Assembly: GCA_020628755.1 (NCBI GenBank)
Contig: JAHDEQ010000242.1
Span: forward strand, 1 to 5,833
From: Saprospiraceae bacterium
GTDB taxonomy: Bacteria; Bacteroidota; Bacteroidia; Chitinophagales; Saprospiraceae
Reading direction: 5' to 3'
Length of the DNA stretch: 5,833 nt
In this document: in pieces, positions 1 to 5,627 of the stretch
Numbering within the stretch: position 1 is the first letter of the stretch
Layout of the letters: every line of letters starts with the position of its first letter
Program-made: the position numbers and the translations under genes
The notes under the pieces: generated by a model
Told to the model about the DNA's origin: nothing
Databases searched by the model: none
The model's input: only the letters and a program-made list of their open reading frames with translations

Positions 1-41
1 CTAATATTTCATCAAACTAGATTTGGTGAGCCATAACCACC

Positions 42-84
42 GACTTTAGTCGGTAAGTTCAATGTGATTCAGCCGACTAAAGAC
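42..84. repeat. REP-like inverted repeat downstream of the DUF3108 gene
   Basis: The arms GACTTTAGTCGG (42-53) and CCGACTAAAGAC (73-84) are inverted copies that match at 11 of 12 positions, with a 19-nt spacer. The left arm is also part of its own palindrome, ACCGACTTTAGTCGGT (39-54, 7-bp arms around TT). It lies 27 nt past the stop of the DUF3108 gene, so it would form a hairpin at the 3' end of that transcript. There is no U-run after it, so it does not look like a classical intrinsic terminator. Dispersed palindromes of this kind are known as REP elements; calling it one is inference from form, since no other copy of this family is in the window. Confidence 0.6.
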
Positions 85-111
85 AGCGAATACGAAAACT
101 GTCATTCTAAA

Positions 112-966
112 TCAATTCACTTTTGCATCCAAATCATAACGCAAGCCACTGTGCGACTTCAAAACAGCCTTGACCGAACCCACCGAAACAGGCGATTCTA
201 TCAATAAAGGAATCCGATTTTCATCATCCGAAACCCACACGTCCATTTGTGTATCTTCATCGAAAACCTCACCTGCGATGACCTCTGGACTAAATTTGAT
301 GGTATTAAATTTTCCTTGTCCTTTAATCTTTTTATCGCTTTCTTTTCCTTTATATTTGACTTGCAAAGGATATACTTTTTTATCCATAAAAATCTTTACA
401 GGAAAAGCCTGTCCCGCCTCAAATTCATTATACTCGATGTTTCGAGCATAATAAATAACCGACAACATATCGTGCATACATTCATCCACATTATACTCCT
501 TGCGTTGGGTCGTTTCCTTGGTTTTACCTCTATCCGAAGTCGCCATATTTTTATCTTGGTCAAAAACTACTTTTTCGTACAAAGTATATTTTCCTTCGTT
601 TACATCACGAATAGAAACCGTTGGCAAGAGCGAAAATTTATCTACAAAGGTCTCATAATAATCTCTGACTTTAAAAAACCATTCATAAGAAGAATAAGTC
701 CGCCCTTCTGCCGAAAGATGGAATTGTCCATCTTGCTCCCCTACCCTAAAAGTCACTTCGCCTGCTGAAAGCCAAACAAAATTCCAATTGTAATATAATT
801 TATAAACGATTTCCTCGCCAACTTGAAACGCCGAGTTGACCATGTAACATGGTTCAACTGTTACCTGTGGATTCCACTCAGGTTCGTTAACAGTCGCAGG
901 CGTAAATGCCGTAAACATTGCCGTCAAACAAGTCAAAACTATTATTTTGAAGCTGGTCGTTTTCAT
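112..966 (-). CDS. Exported DUF3108 domain-containing protein
   Basis: The 284-residue product starts with a basic stretch and a hydrophobic core (about residues 6-22) and fits a Sec signal peptide cut near Ala20 or Ala24. Cys13 is not in a lipobox, so I do not call a lipoprotein. The rest matches the DUF3108 pattern: FQVGEEIVYKLYYN and the aromatic-rich WNFVWLSAGEVTF at about 47-73, a middle segment YYARNIEYNEFEAGQAF (172-188), and the closing VWVSDDENRIPLLIESP then GSVKAVL (243-269). The family is a periplasmic or outer-membrane-facing beta-rich domain of unknown function, common in Bacteroidota and Proteobacteria. It begins 42 nt after the flippase-like gene with no clear promoter between, so co-transcription is likely. 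The ATG at 966 places the signal peptide exactly at the N terminus, which supports this start. Its biochemical role cannot be stated. Confidence 0.9.
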   Translation of the reverse strand: MKTTSFKIIVLTCLTAMFTAFTPATVNEPEWNPQVTVEPCYMVNSAFQVGEEIVYKLYYNWNFVWLSAGEVTFRVGEQDGQFHLSAEGRTYSSYEWFFKVRDYYETFVDKFSLLPTVSIRDVNEGKYTLYEKVVFDQDKNMATSDRGKTKETTQRKEYNVDECMHDMLSVIYYARNIEYNEFEAGQAFPVKIFMDKKVYPLQVKYKGKESDKKIKGQGKFNTIKFSPEVIAGEVFDEDTQMDVWVSDDENRIPLLIESPVSVGSVKAVLKSHSGLRYDLDAKVN

Positions 967-1008
967 ACACTAAATGTTTAAATCAAAAAAGTGTAGTTTT
1001 CTATTCAT

Positions 1009-1986
1009 CTAATTTTTTATTCCTAAAGATTTCAATACATTTATTTTAAGCATAAATATCATTCCAATCAACGCTGGCACAATGAGGTTTATTATCCATA
1101 AACTAAAGGTGGCCGCCAACACACTTAGCTCATTTGCTCCAAATAAGCCCCACACTTGCAAAGCTACTTCACCCCGCACCAACAAATCCCAAACGGGTGG
1201 TAAGGGAATACTCGTTTGTACCAAAAATATCGTTGCAATACCTGCCGTACCTAGCCAAAAAGACACATTTATACCAAAAAATTGAAGCAAAAAGTAGTAT
1301 TGCAACAAGTAAGTCGTATAACGCAAAAAAGCAAAAATCAAGGCTTTTGTCAATTCCCAATTTTCATATTCCTTTAGAACTCGAACATCTTTTACAAACT
1401 TTTGGAGTCGGTCTATAAAAGGCAATCGTTTGACCAAGGGAATGATTCTATCCACATTATAAAATCCAAAAAACAAAAGCAGAATCAATGTTAAACCAAG
1501 TATTGCAATAGCTCGAATAAAATAGGTTTCGATAGTTGCAAATTGTTGTATAAAAACAAGCAAACCCAGTAAACCCATCGTTAGAAGCACGAGCAATTGG
1601 CTGAAACTACCGACAAGGGTCGCAACAACTGTTTTCCAGTTGTTTTTCGCTTCGACAAGCAAAATACGTCCGCCGTATTCGCCAATTCGATTGGGTGTAA
1701 AAATCGAAAAAGTCACTCCTACTAAAATTGCTTGATAACTTTGCCATAAAGCATGTTGTTCAAATTTTTGAATTAGCACGCGCCATTTCAAGGTTTCAAA
1801 AAGCCAATTGACAGGCATCAAAATCAAAGTTAGAACCAAGTAAAATACATTCTCAGCTTGAAGATTTTCTACAAAAACAGCTTTAATTTCAGCAATATCT
1901 TCTCGCCCAAAAACTTGTTGGTACAAGACCCAAAGTAGCAAACTCGCTACCACAATTTTGAAACCTATGTTAAAGTATTTTCGCAT
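1009..1986 (-). CDS. Flippase-like membrane protein (lysylphosphatidylglycerol synthase TM region / UPF0104 type)
   Basis: This 325-residue protein is strongly hydrophobic, with about seven or eight membrane spans (roughly 8-25, 47-64, 84-100, 119-147, 157-177, 213-237, 243-262, 287-313). Family hallmarks visible are NWLFETLKWRVL (60-71), TPNRIGEYGGR (97-107) and PPVWDLLVRGEVALQVWG (263-280). These fit PF03706, the membrane part shared by MprF and AglD-type proteins, where it is thought to move lipids or lipid-linked precursors across the cytoplasmic membrane. There is no C-terminal aminoacyl-transferase domain, so it is the stand-alone flippase-like form and not a full lysyl-PG synthase. The length is typical for that form. 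The DUF3108 gene follows 42 nt downstream. The ATG at 1986 sits in a small hairpin (stem 1980-1985 with 1992-1997). The substrate is unknown. Confidence 0.9.
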   Translation of the reverse strand: MRKYFNIGFKIVVASLLLWVLYQQVFGREDIAEIKAVFVENLQAENVFYLVLTLILMPVNWLFETLKWRVLIQKFEQHALWQSYQAILVGVTFSIFTPNRIGEYGGRILLVEAKNNWKTVVATLVGSFSQLLVLLTMGLLGLLVFIQQFATIETYFIRAIAILGLTLILLLFFGFYNVDRIIPLVKRLPFIDRLQKFVKDVRVLKEYENWELTKALIFAFLRYTTYLLQYYFLLQFFGINVSFWLGTAGIATIFLVQTSIPLPPVWDLLVRGEVALQVWGLFGANELSVLAATFSLWIINLIVPALIGMIFMLKINVLKSLGIKN

Positions 1987-2029
1987 CGTTTTGCGAAGAT
2001 AGTTAATCTAGTTAACTGGACAATAAATC

Positions 2030-2042
2030 GTATTTCAAATAC
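2030..2042. promoter_or_regulatory. 13-bp palindrome upstream of the flippase-like gene
   Basis: GTATTTCAAATAC is a perfect inverted repeat (6-bp arms around one C), 44 nt upstream of the ATG at 1986. Its position would suit an operator or promoter-overlapping site. It is AT-rich and short, so chance is a real possibility; no regulator can be assigned. Confidence 0.2.
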
Positions 2043-2046
2043 TATA

Positions 2047-2095
2047 CTTTGCTAAACTTGCGGGGAGCTTATGTGCAAAGAAAAGTTTCGTAAAG
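2047..2095. repeat. Inverted repeat unit A (13-bp arms, 23-nt spacer)
   Basis: The left arm CTTTGCTAAACTT (2047-2059) and the right arm AAGTTTCGTAAAG (2083-2095) are inverted copies with 11 of 13 positions matching. The spacer (2060-2082) begins with the GC-rich run GCGGGGAGC. The arm core CTAAACTT is shared with unit B at 2133-2182, so the two belong to one repeat family. Confidence 0.6.
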
Positions 2096-2132
2096 CTCAG
2101 CTTATCAAAAATTGAATTTATCATTCCAAAAA

Positions 2133-2182
2133 GGTTTACTAAACTTAGCTATCTAATACTCCACTCACAAGTTTAGGAAACC
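2133..2182. repeat. Inverted repeat unit B (14-bp arms, 22-nt spacer)
   Basis: The left arm GGTTTACTAAACTT (2133-2146) and right arm AAGTTTAGGAAACC (2169-2182) match at 13 of 14 positions in inverted orientation, with a 22-nt spacer. Arm sequence and spacer length closely resemble unit A. When reversed, the spacer of B also shows GGAG followed by a TA-rich stretch, as in A. The two units may therefore be a head-to-head pair of one dispersed element. Confidence 0.65.
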
Positions 2183-2297
2183 ACTTATTAGAGAACGAAT
2201 TGTCACATTCAAGTTTATAAATAAGACGAAAAGAGACCTCGAAATTGCGTTAAGGAAGGATTAAAAATCGTTAGCAAGGTATTAATACAAAGAAATC

Positions 2298-3206
2298 TTA
2301 ATTCAAGTTGCGATATTGCGAAGGAGTCATATTGGTCTTGGCTTTGAATAATTTATTGAGACTTTGTGGATACTCAAATCCAAGACTATAAGCGATTTCG
2401 CTTACTGATTCATTTGTTCCAAGAATCTTAGTTTTAGCTTTTTCAATGAGATAATCTTGAATGTGTTCTTTGGCACTTCGTCCTGTTTCATTTTTTATCA
2501 AGTCACCAAAATAATTTGAAGACATCGACAATTTCTGCGCACAATATTTGACAGAAAGCACACCCAATTCTTGCGGTTTTTCGGATTGATAATAATCTCG
2601 CATTATCTGTTCAAATTTGGAGATAATATCTTTATTGAGATTGGTTCGAGTATAAAATTGTCGGTCGTAGTAGCGTTGGCAATATTTGAGCAAAAGCTCA
2701 ATATTAGCTATGATTAGGTTTTGACTATGTTTATCAATAAGATGTTGATATTCTTGTTCTATTTTATGAGCTAATTCTGTAATCAACTTTTTTTCATCAT
2801 CTGAAAGATGCAAAGCTTCCTGCACTTCATAATTGAAAAAAGAATAATTCTCAATCGTTCGTCCTAACTCCGACTTGCGGAGCAGGTCGGGATGAAAAAT
2901 CAATGTCCAACCGCTTCCGCCTTGATAATCTTCACTATTTTCGACTTTTATTATTTGGCTGGGTTTGATAAAAGTAACCGTACCTTCTGTAAAATCATAT
3001 GAGTTCCGTCCATAACTCAGATTACCTTTTATTCCAGATTTCAAACTAATTTGGTAAAAACTAAACGCATACTTAAAATCTCCATACTCAAACTTAGTCA
3101 TACGTTCATCAATCGGCAAAACAGAAACCAAAGGATGTTTTGGTTTTTCAAAACCAAAATAATCATGCACTTCGCTGATATTATTTATACGAATTATCTC
3201 ACTCAT
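2298..3206 (-). CDS. AraC-family transcriptional regulator
   Basis: The 302-residue protein has the two-part AraC layout. Residues about 30-125 form a beta-rich, cupin-like sensing domain (GDFKYAFSFYQISLKSG, then GTVTFIKPSQIIKVEN), and residues about 192-302 form the DNA-binding domain with two helix-turn-helix units. The first HTH is around LSVKYCAQKLSMSSNYFGDLIK (217-238) and the second around SVSEIAYSLGFEYPQSLNKLFKAKT (267-291), followed by the family's closing MTPSQYR. The protein is a soluble activator or repressor of the common Bacteroidota type; the ligand is unknown. The gene is last in a three-gene operon, 11 nt after the SRPBCC gene, which suggests feedback control. Paired direct repeats at 4651-4688 upstream of the operon are the likely target. 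A GC-rich palindrome (2870-2890) lies inside the gene at codons 106-113. Confidence 0.93.
   Translation of the reverse strand: MSEIIRINNISEVHDYFGFEKPKHPLVSVLPIDERMTKFEYGDFKYAFSFYQISLKSGIKGNLSYGRNSYDFTEGTVTFIKPSQIIKVENSEDYQGGSGWTLIFHPDLLRKSELGRTIENYSFFNYEVQEALHLSDDEKKLITELAHKIEQEYQHLIDKHSQNLIIANIELLLKYCQRYYDRQFYTRTNLNKDIISKFEQIMRDYYQSEKPQELGVLSVKYCAQKLSMSSNYFGDLIKNETGRSAKEHIQDYLIEKAKTKILGTNESVSEIAYSLGFEYPQSLNKLFKAKTNMTPSQYRNLN
2870..2890. repeat. GC-rich palindrome within the AraC gene
   Basis: CCGACTTGC (2870-2878) and GCAGGTCGG (2882-2890) are inverted copies at 8 of 9 positions around GGA. The segment is clearly richer in G+C than the rest of the gene and uses codons such as CTG, CGC, AAG and TCG that stand out locally. 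It encodes residues 106-113 (PDLLRKSE), a stretch that I recall as conserved in related regulators, so selection on the protein may explain it. Repeat status is uncertain. Confidence 0.3.
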
Positions 3207-3217
3207 TTTTCTCGATT

Positions 3218-3697
3218 TTAAATGGATTCCGCTTGTTTTTTAATCGCCTCATTCAATCGCTCGTAAGCTGATTGTACAGGTTTCGGATTCCAAAAATTCA
3301 CTCCAATACCATTATAATCTTCGTGAATTATCAACTTTGTTCCTCCAATAGCAGATTCTAAAATATATTGATGATTAAAGGTTAGAATCATTGGAATACC
3401 GCCGCCTTGGTTAAGTAGTTTATTCGTTTGCACCCTCTTAACATTGGTTTCAATATCATATTTATTGTCTGCTGCTTGCGTAAATTGGTATTTTACTTTG
3501 TTCCCTTCTTTCACCTCTCCCTCTAATAATCTCATAACTGGATTCCAAGCATCATAACTATCTGTATCCATAAGTACCGTCCAGACTTTTTGAGGAGAAG
3601 CATTTATCTGTATTTCGTGATGTACCGATTTATTTCCTGAAAAATATAAGATGACTAAAACGACAAGGACTCCTAGTGCAATATACATAATTCTCAT
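3218..3697 (-). CDS. Membrane-anchored SRPBCC (START-like) family protein
   Basis: The 159-residue protein has one N-terminal membrane anchor (about residues 4-20, YIALGVLVVLVILYF) followed by a single SRPBCC/Bet v1-like domain. Marks of the domain are the opening HHEIQINASPQKVWTVLMD (26-44) with the conserved SPxxVW turn, DAWNPVM (49-55), a central beta sheet, GGTKLIIHEDYNGIG (118-132) and the C-terminal helix SAYERLNEAIKKQAE (143-157). Such domains form a deep pocket for hydrophobic ligands such as lipids or polyketides; which ligand is bound here cannot be told. It begins 10 nt after the hydrolase-like gene and ends 11 nt before the AraC gene, so the three are surely one transcript. A second Met at residue 4 is a possible start, but Met1 gives the anchor its basic residue and is preferred. 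Confidence 0.88.
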   Translation of the reverse strand: MRIMYIALGVLVVLVILYFSGNKSVHHEIQINASPQKVWTVLMDTDSYDAWNPVMRLLEGEVKEGNKVKYQFTQAADNKYDIETNVKRVQTNKLLNQGGGIPMILTFNHQYILESAIGGTKLIIHEDYNGIGVNFWNPKPVQSAYERLNEAIKKQAESI

Positions 3698-3707
3698 TTT
3701 GAAAAAA

Positions 3708-4586
3708 TCAGTTCATATATTTATTAAACCAACCCAGAATTTGGTCTGGATTTTTACCAATCCAATCATAGGCAGCTCCTCTTTTCTTTGGTAAGTCAAG
3801 CCAAAGCATTTCCTTTTCTACAGTCAGGTCATTATAATATTGTTCAACCATGCCTTTGTTGGTCATCGGGTCATTTTGATTTTGAATAACCATGGTTGGT
3901 ACAGAAATATCTTTTACATAAGGTAAGAAAGAGTCTCCTGTGAGGTCGGTATTTCGATTTTCTTTATTGTATTTATTTCCAGCATTGACAAGGAAACTGG
4001 GCAAGCCCATTGCTTTGACAAAGTAATCATAGGTCAAAGGCTGCACCGAAATCATTGCTTTGAGGTTTTTGAAATTTTTCATTTCTTTTTCCATTCCAAA
4101 AGCAAAAGTAGTTGCGCCTTGTCCCATGCAAATTGATAATAAACCAATATCCGCATTTTTATAATCTTGATGTGTAGAAACATAATTGACAGCCGCTACA
4201 ATATCTTTTCGCTCTTCTACACCCCAAGAAACCCAAGCATTTTGCTCGCTTTTACCGTGATTGCGCATATCAAACATCAAAACAGAATAACCTGCTTCTA
4301 CTAAGTATTTGGCTTGATTCAAAAATTTAATATCACTTGTCCACAACACATTTTTCATCATCCCTTTACCTTCTTGGGTAAATCCACAACGTGAACATTG
4401 CACACCAAAATGCGACTGAACAATCACTTTGTCCGTACCTCCTTTGACCAACCAAGCTGAAAGCGTTACTCCATCACTTGTTTTAAAAGTAACGTCTTCA
4501 TAATCTAATCCATATTTATCGGGTGATTCAAAAACAGGCGCTTGCTCTGGTTTTATCATCATATTGGAAATCGTTTTACCAAACAT
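3708..4586 (-). CDS. Alpha/beta hydrolase-fold protein with Cys nucleophile and no visible catalytic His
   Basis: The 292-residue protein carries the alpha/beta hydrolase layout without a signal peptide, so it is probably cytoplasmic. In order: DVTFKTSDGVTLSAWLV (31-47), the oxyanion-hole strand VIVQSHFG (54-61), VLMFDMRNHGKS (102-113), the nucleophile elbow LLSICMGQGA (149-158), and the acid strand VIQNQNDPMTN (233-243) with Asp239. The elbow has Cys153 in place of the usual Ser, as in dienelactone hydrolases. The place where the catalytic His is expected, after the acid, reads KKRGAAYDWIGKNP (267-280) with no His; the protein's last His is residue 139. Activity may thus be absent or unusual. 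A CxxC pair (Cys64, Cys67) follows the oxyanion strand. It is the first gene of the operon. The ATG at 4586 lies 33 nt below a -7 box, supporting this start. Confidence 0.9.
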   Translation of the reverse strand: MFGKTISNMMIKPEQAPVFESPDKYGLDYEDVTFKTSDGVTLSAWLVKGGTDKVIVQSHFGVQCSRCGFTQEGKGMMKNVLWTSDIKFLNQAKYLVEAGYSVLMFDMRNHGKSEQNAWVSWGVEERKDIVAAVNYVSTHQDYKNADIGLLSICMGQGATTFAFGMEKEMKNFKNLKAMISVQPLTYDYFVKAMGLPSFLVNAGNKYNKENRNTDLTGDSFLPYVKDISVPTMVIQNQNDPMTNKGMVEQYYNDLTVEKEMLWLDLPKKRGAAYDWIGKNPDQILGWFNKYMN

Positions 4587-4619
4587 AGTTTTTTGATTTT
4601 ATGGTTAAAAATGATATTA

Positions 4620-4627
4620 CAAATTTA
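4620..4627 (-). promoter_or_regulatory. Candidate -7 box (TAAATTTG) of the hydrolase-SRPBCC-AraC operon
   Basis: Read on the minus strand this is TAAATTTG, an exact fit to the Bacteroidota -7 consensus TAnnTTTG. It ends 33 nt before the ATG at 4586, giving a leader of about 26 nt if transcription starts about 7 nt past the box. No TTG/TTTG -33 element is seen at the expected distance; that space holds a palindrome and then the direct repeats at 4651-4688. This arrangement suits an activator-dependent promoter. Confidence 0.5.
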
Positions 4628-4650
4628 ATTCACTCCTTTAATGAGTGAAT
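4628..4650. repeat. 23-bp palindrome between the -7 box and the direct repeats
   Basis: ATTCACTC (4628-4635) and GAGTGAAT (4643-4650) are perfect inverted copies with a 7-nt loop. It occupies exactly the space between the -7 box and the direct repeats. It could be an operator for a dimeric regulator, or a hairpin at the 3' end of the upstream propeller-like gene, whose stop codon is at 4691. No U-run follows it on the minus strand, so a terminator role is weak. Confidence 0.5.
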
Positions 4651-4688
4651 AATCCATCTTACCGAAATCCTAATCCATTTTACTGAAA
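4651..4688. promoter_or_regulatory. Tandem 17-bp direct repeats, probable AraC-type operator
   Basis: AATCCATCTTACCGAAA (4651-4667) and AATCCATTTTACTGAAA (4672-4688) match at 15 of 17 positions, with start-to-start spacing of 21 bp, two turns of the helix. AraC-family proteins are known to bind two half-sites in direct orientation on one face of DNA. The pair starts 24 bp upstream of the -7 box, at the place of the missing -33 element, and controls the operon whose third gene encodes an AraC-family protein. Autoregulation is inferred from these facts. The pair lies in the short gap after the upstream gene's stop codon. Confidence 0.6.
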
Positions 4689-4690
4689 AA

Positions 4691-5614
4691 CTATTTTTTA
4701 GAAGGAGTTAATCTCAAATTTCCAGTTGTATCTAACACAAACCAAAGCGAATCTTGCTGAATAGCTTTTTGAAAAGGAATGTCTAAAGAAATGGTTTCAA
4801 CATTTCCAATCTCCATGTCTAGTTTGTGAAGGCTAGCACTTTTATCTTTTGAATGAAACAGTATAAAATTATCTTGTATTTGAAAAAAATGTACAAAAGG
4901 GTAAGCATACATTTTTTGATAATTTCCAAATCCGTCAAAGCGGAAAATCCCTTGCTCCACAGTTTTTAGAAAAACTTGATTATCGACTTCTATTAGAGAA
5001 TTGGGATTCAAATTTTCCTGAATACGCATACGCAAATCATTGCTTTGCAGCAAGATTTTTCCTTGTCGATTGATTTTTAATAATTGTTGATTGTCATTAT
5101 CAAACAACCAAATATTTCCATCCGAAGAAGCACAAAGCGTTGGAATTTGAAAAATATTAAGGGAAGTCAAATCAAGCGTCACCAACTCACTCAATGTCCT
5201 ATCTAATATTTTAAGGATTTGAAAATCAGGATAGTATAACAAAATCTCTAAAGGATTATTTACATCCAAAACGGCTAAATCGCCCAAGCGATTTTCGCTA
5301 TACTCAAATTGTTTTTTACCTTCTGGATTGTATTTGATGACTTCATTTTGAGCATTGATAGTATAAATATTTCCAAGTTGATCCAATTGAAAGTCTATCG
5401 CTTGAATAGCAAATTCCTGAACAATTCGGAGACTATCTTGGGCTTGGATAGTTGTATAAATACTACAAATAAAACATATTGTGAATATAAAATATCGCAA
5501 TTGCAAACTACGACAAGCCCTTGAATAAGCGTTCCTCGCAGTTTGCAACTGCGATGCAATATGCTTTTTTTGATTAAAGCTATATGAACCAATAAGAGTA
5601 AAAAATTGCAGCAT
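4691..5614 (-). CDS. Exported probable beta-propeller protein of unknown function, start uncertain
   Basis: From the ATG at 5614 the product is 307 residues. Its body begins after a signal peptide core (LRYFIFTICFICSIYTTIQA) that would be cut just before QDSLRIV. After it come repeated strand-turn-strand units such as FQLDQLGNIYTIN, EVIKYNPEGKKQ, SSDGNIWLFDNDNQQLLKINRQG and GIFRFDGFGNYQK, as in six-bladed, NHL/TolB-like propellers. The segment LLYYPDFQILKILDRTLSEL resembles a conserved uncharacterised Bacteroidota family. The signal peptide is preceded by about 38 extra residues, of which some 20 are encoded by a REP-like inverted repeat (5496-5553). The frame stays open to a TTG at 5668, but that TTG is part of a good -7 box, so I reject it. 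TTG codons at 5506 or 5500 would put the signal peptide at the N terminus and may be the real start. Function is unknown. Confidence 0.75.
   Translation of the reverse strand: MLQFFTLIGSYSFNQKKHIASQLQTARNAYSRACRSLQLRYFIFTICFICSIYTTIQAQDSLRIVQEFAIQAIDFQLDQLGNIYTINAQNEVIKYNPEGKKQFEYSENRLGDLAVLDVNNPLEILLYYPDFQILKILDRTLSELVTLDLTSLNIFQIPTLCASSDGNIWLFDNDNQQLLKINRQGKILLQSNDLRMRIQENLNPNSLIEVDNQVFLKTVEQGIFRFDGFGNYQKMYAYPFVHFFQIQDNFILFHSKDKSASLHKLDMEIGNVETISLDIPFQKAIQQDSLWFVLDTTGNLRLTPSKK
5496..5553. repeat. REP-like inverted repeat across the 5' end of the propeller-like gene
   Basis: The arms CGCAATTGCAAACTACGA (5496-5513) and TCGCAGTTTGCAACTGCG (5536-5553) are inverted copies at 16 of 18 positions with a 22-nt spacer. 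The form fits REP elements mobilised by REP-associated tyrosine transposases (RAYTs), which are known in Bacteroidota; no RAYT gene is in the window. It lies directly before the hydrophobic core of the signal peptide, so it is either translated as an N-terminal extension or forms a strong hairpin in the leader. Confidence 0.75.
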
Positions 5615-5627
5615 TTTAAAACCTATG

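Larger units (their letters stand above)
1987..2297. other. 311-nt intergenic region between the AraC gene and the flippase-like gene
   Basis: I see no gene here on either strand. It serves as the 3' flank of the AraC-type regulator gene and the 5' flank of the flippase-like gene. It holds two related long inverted repeats (2047-2095 and 2133-2182), a 13-bp palindrome (2030-2042) and a 10-bp palindrome GTATTAATAC (2279-2288) just after the AraC stop codon. No hairpin followed by a U-run marks a clear terminator, and no clean TAnnTTTG box was found before the flippase-like gene. The closest is TAGTATTTG (minus strand, near 2036-2044), which has one base too many between TA and TTTG. Confidence 0.6.

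Noticed and set aside
170..768. Two open frames on the plus strand opposite the DUF3108 gene
   Set aside because: They overlap a well-supported gene, match no family I recognise and have low-complexity, Ser/Phe/Ile-rich antisense-type composition.
835..858. Near-perfect hairpin (CCATGT/ACATGG with extended arms) inside the DUF3108 gene
   Set aside because: It lies in normal coding sequence, has a bulge and a tiny loop, and shares nothing with the other repeats; probably chance.
1082..1418. Open frames on both strands within the flippase-like gene
   Set aside because: They are shadows of the membrane protein's coding sequence, with no recognisable domain or promoter.
2036..2044. TAGTATTTG as a -7 box for the flippase-like gene
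   Set aside because: It has three bases between TA and TTTG instead of two, and no -33 element at a suitable distance.
2047..2182. CRISPR-like array from the regularly spaced repeats
   Set aside because: The repeats are inverted pairs with imperfect arms, only two units are present, and there are no cas genes.
2279..2288. GTATTAATAC palindrome after the AraC stop as a terminator
   Set aside because: It is AT-only apart from its ends, has no loop and no following U-run; too weak to call.
5309..5592. Short open frames overlapping the propeller-like gene on both strands
   Set aside because: They cross a clear signal peptide and propeller sequence in other frames and have no features of their own.
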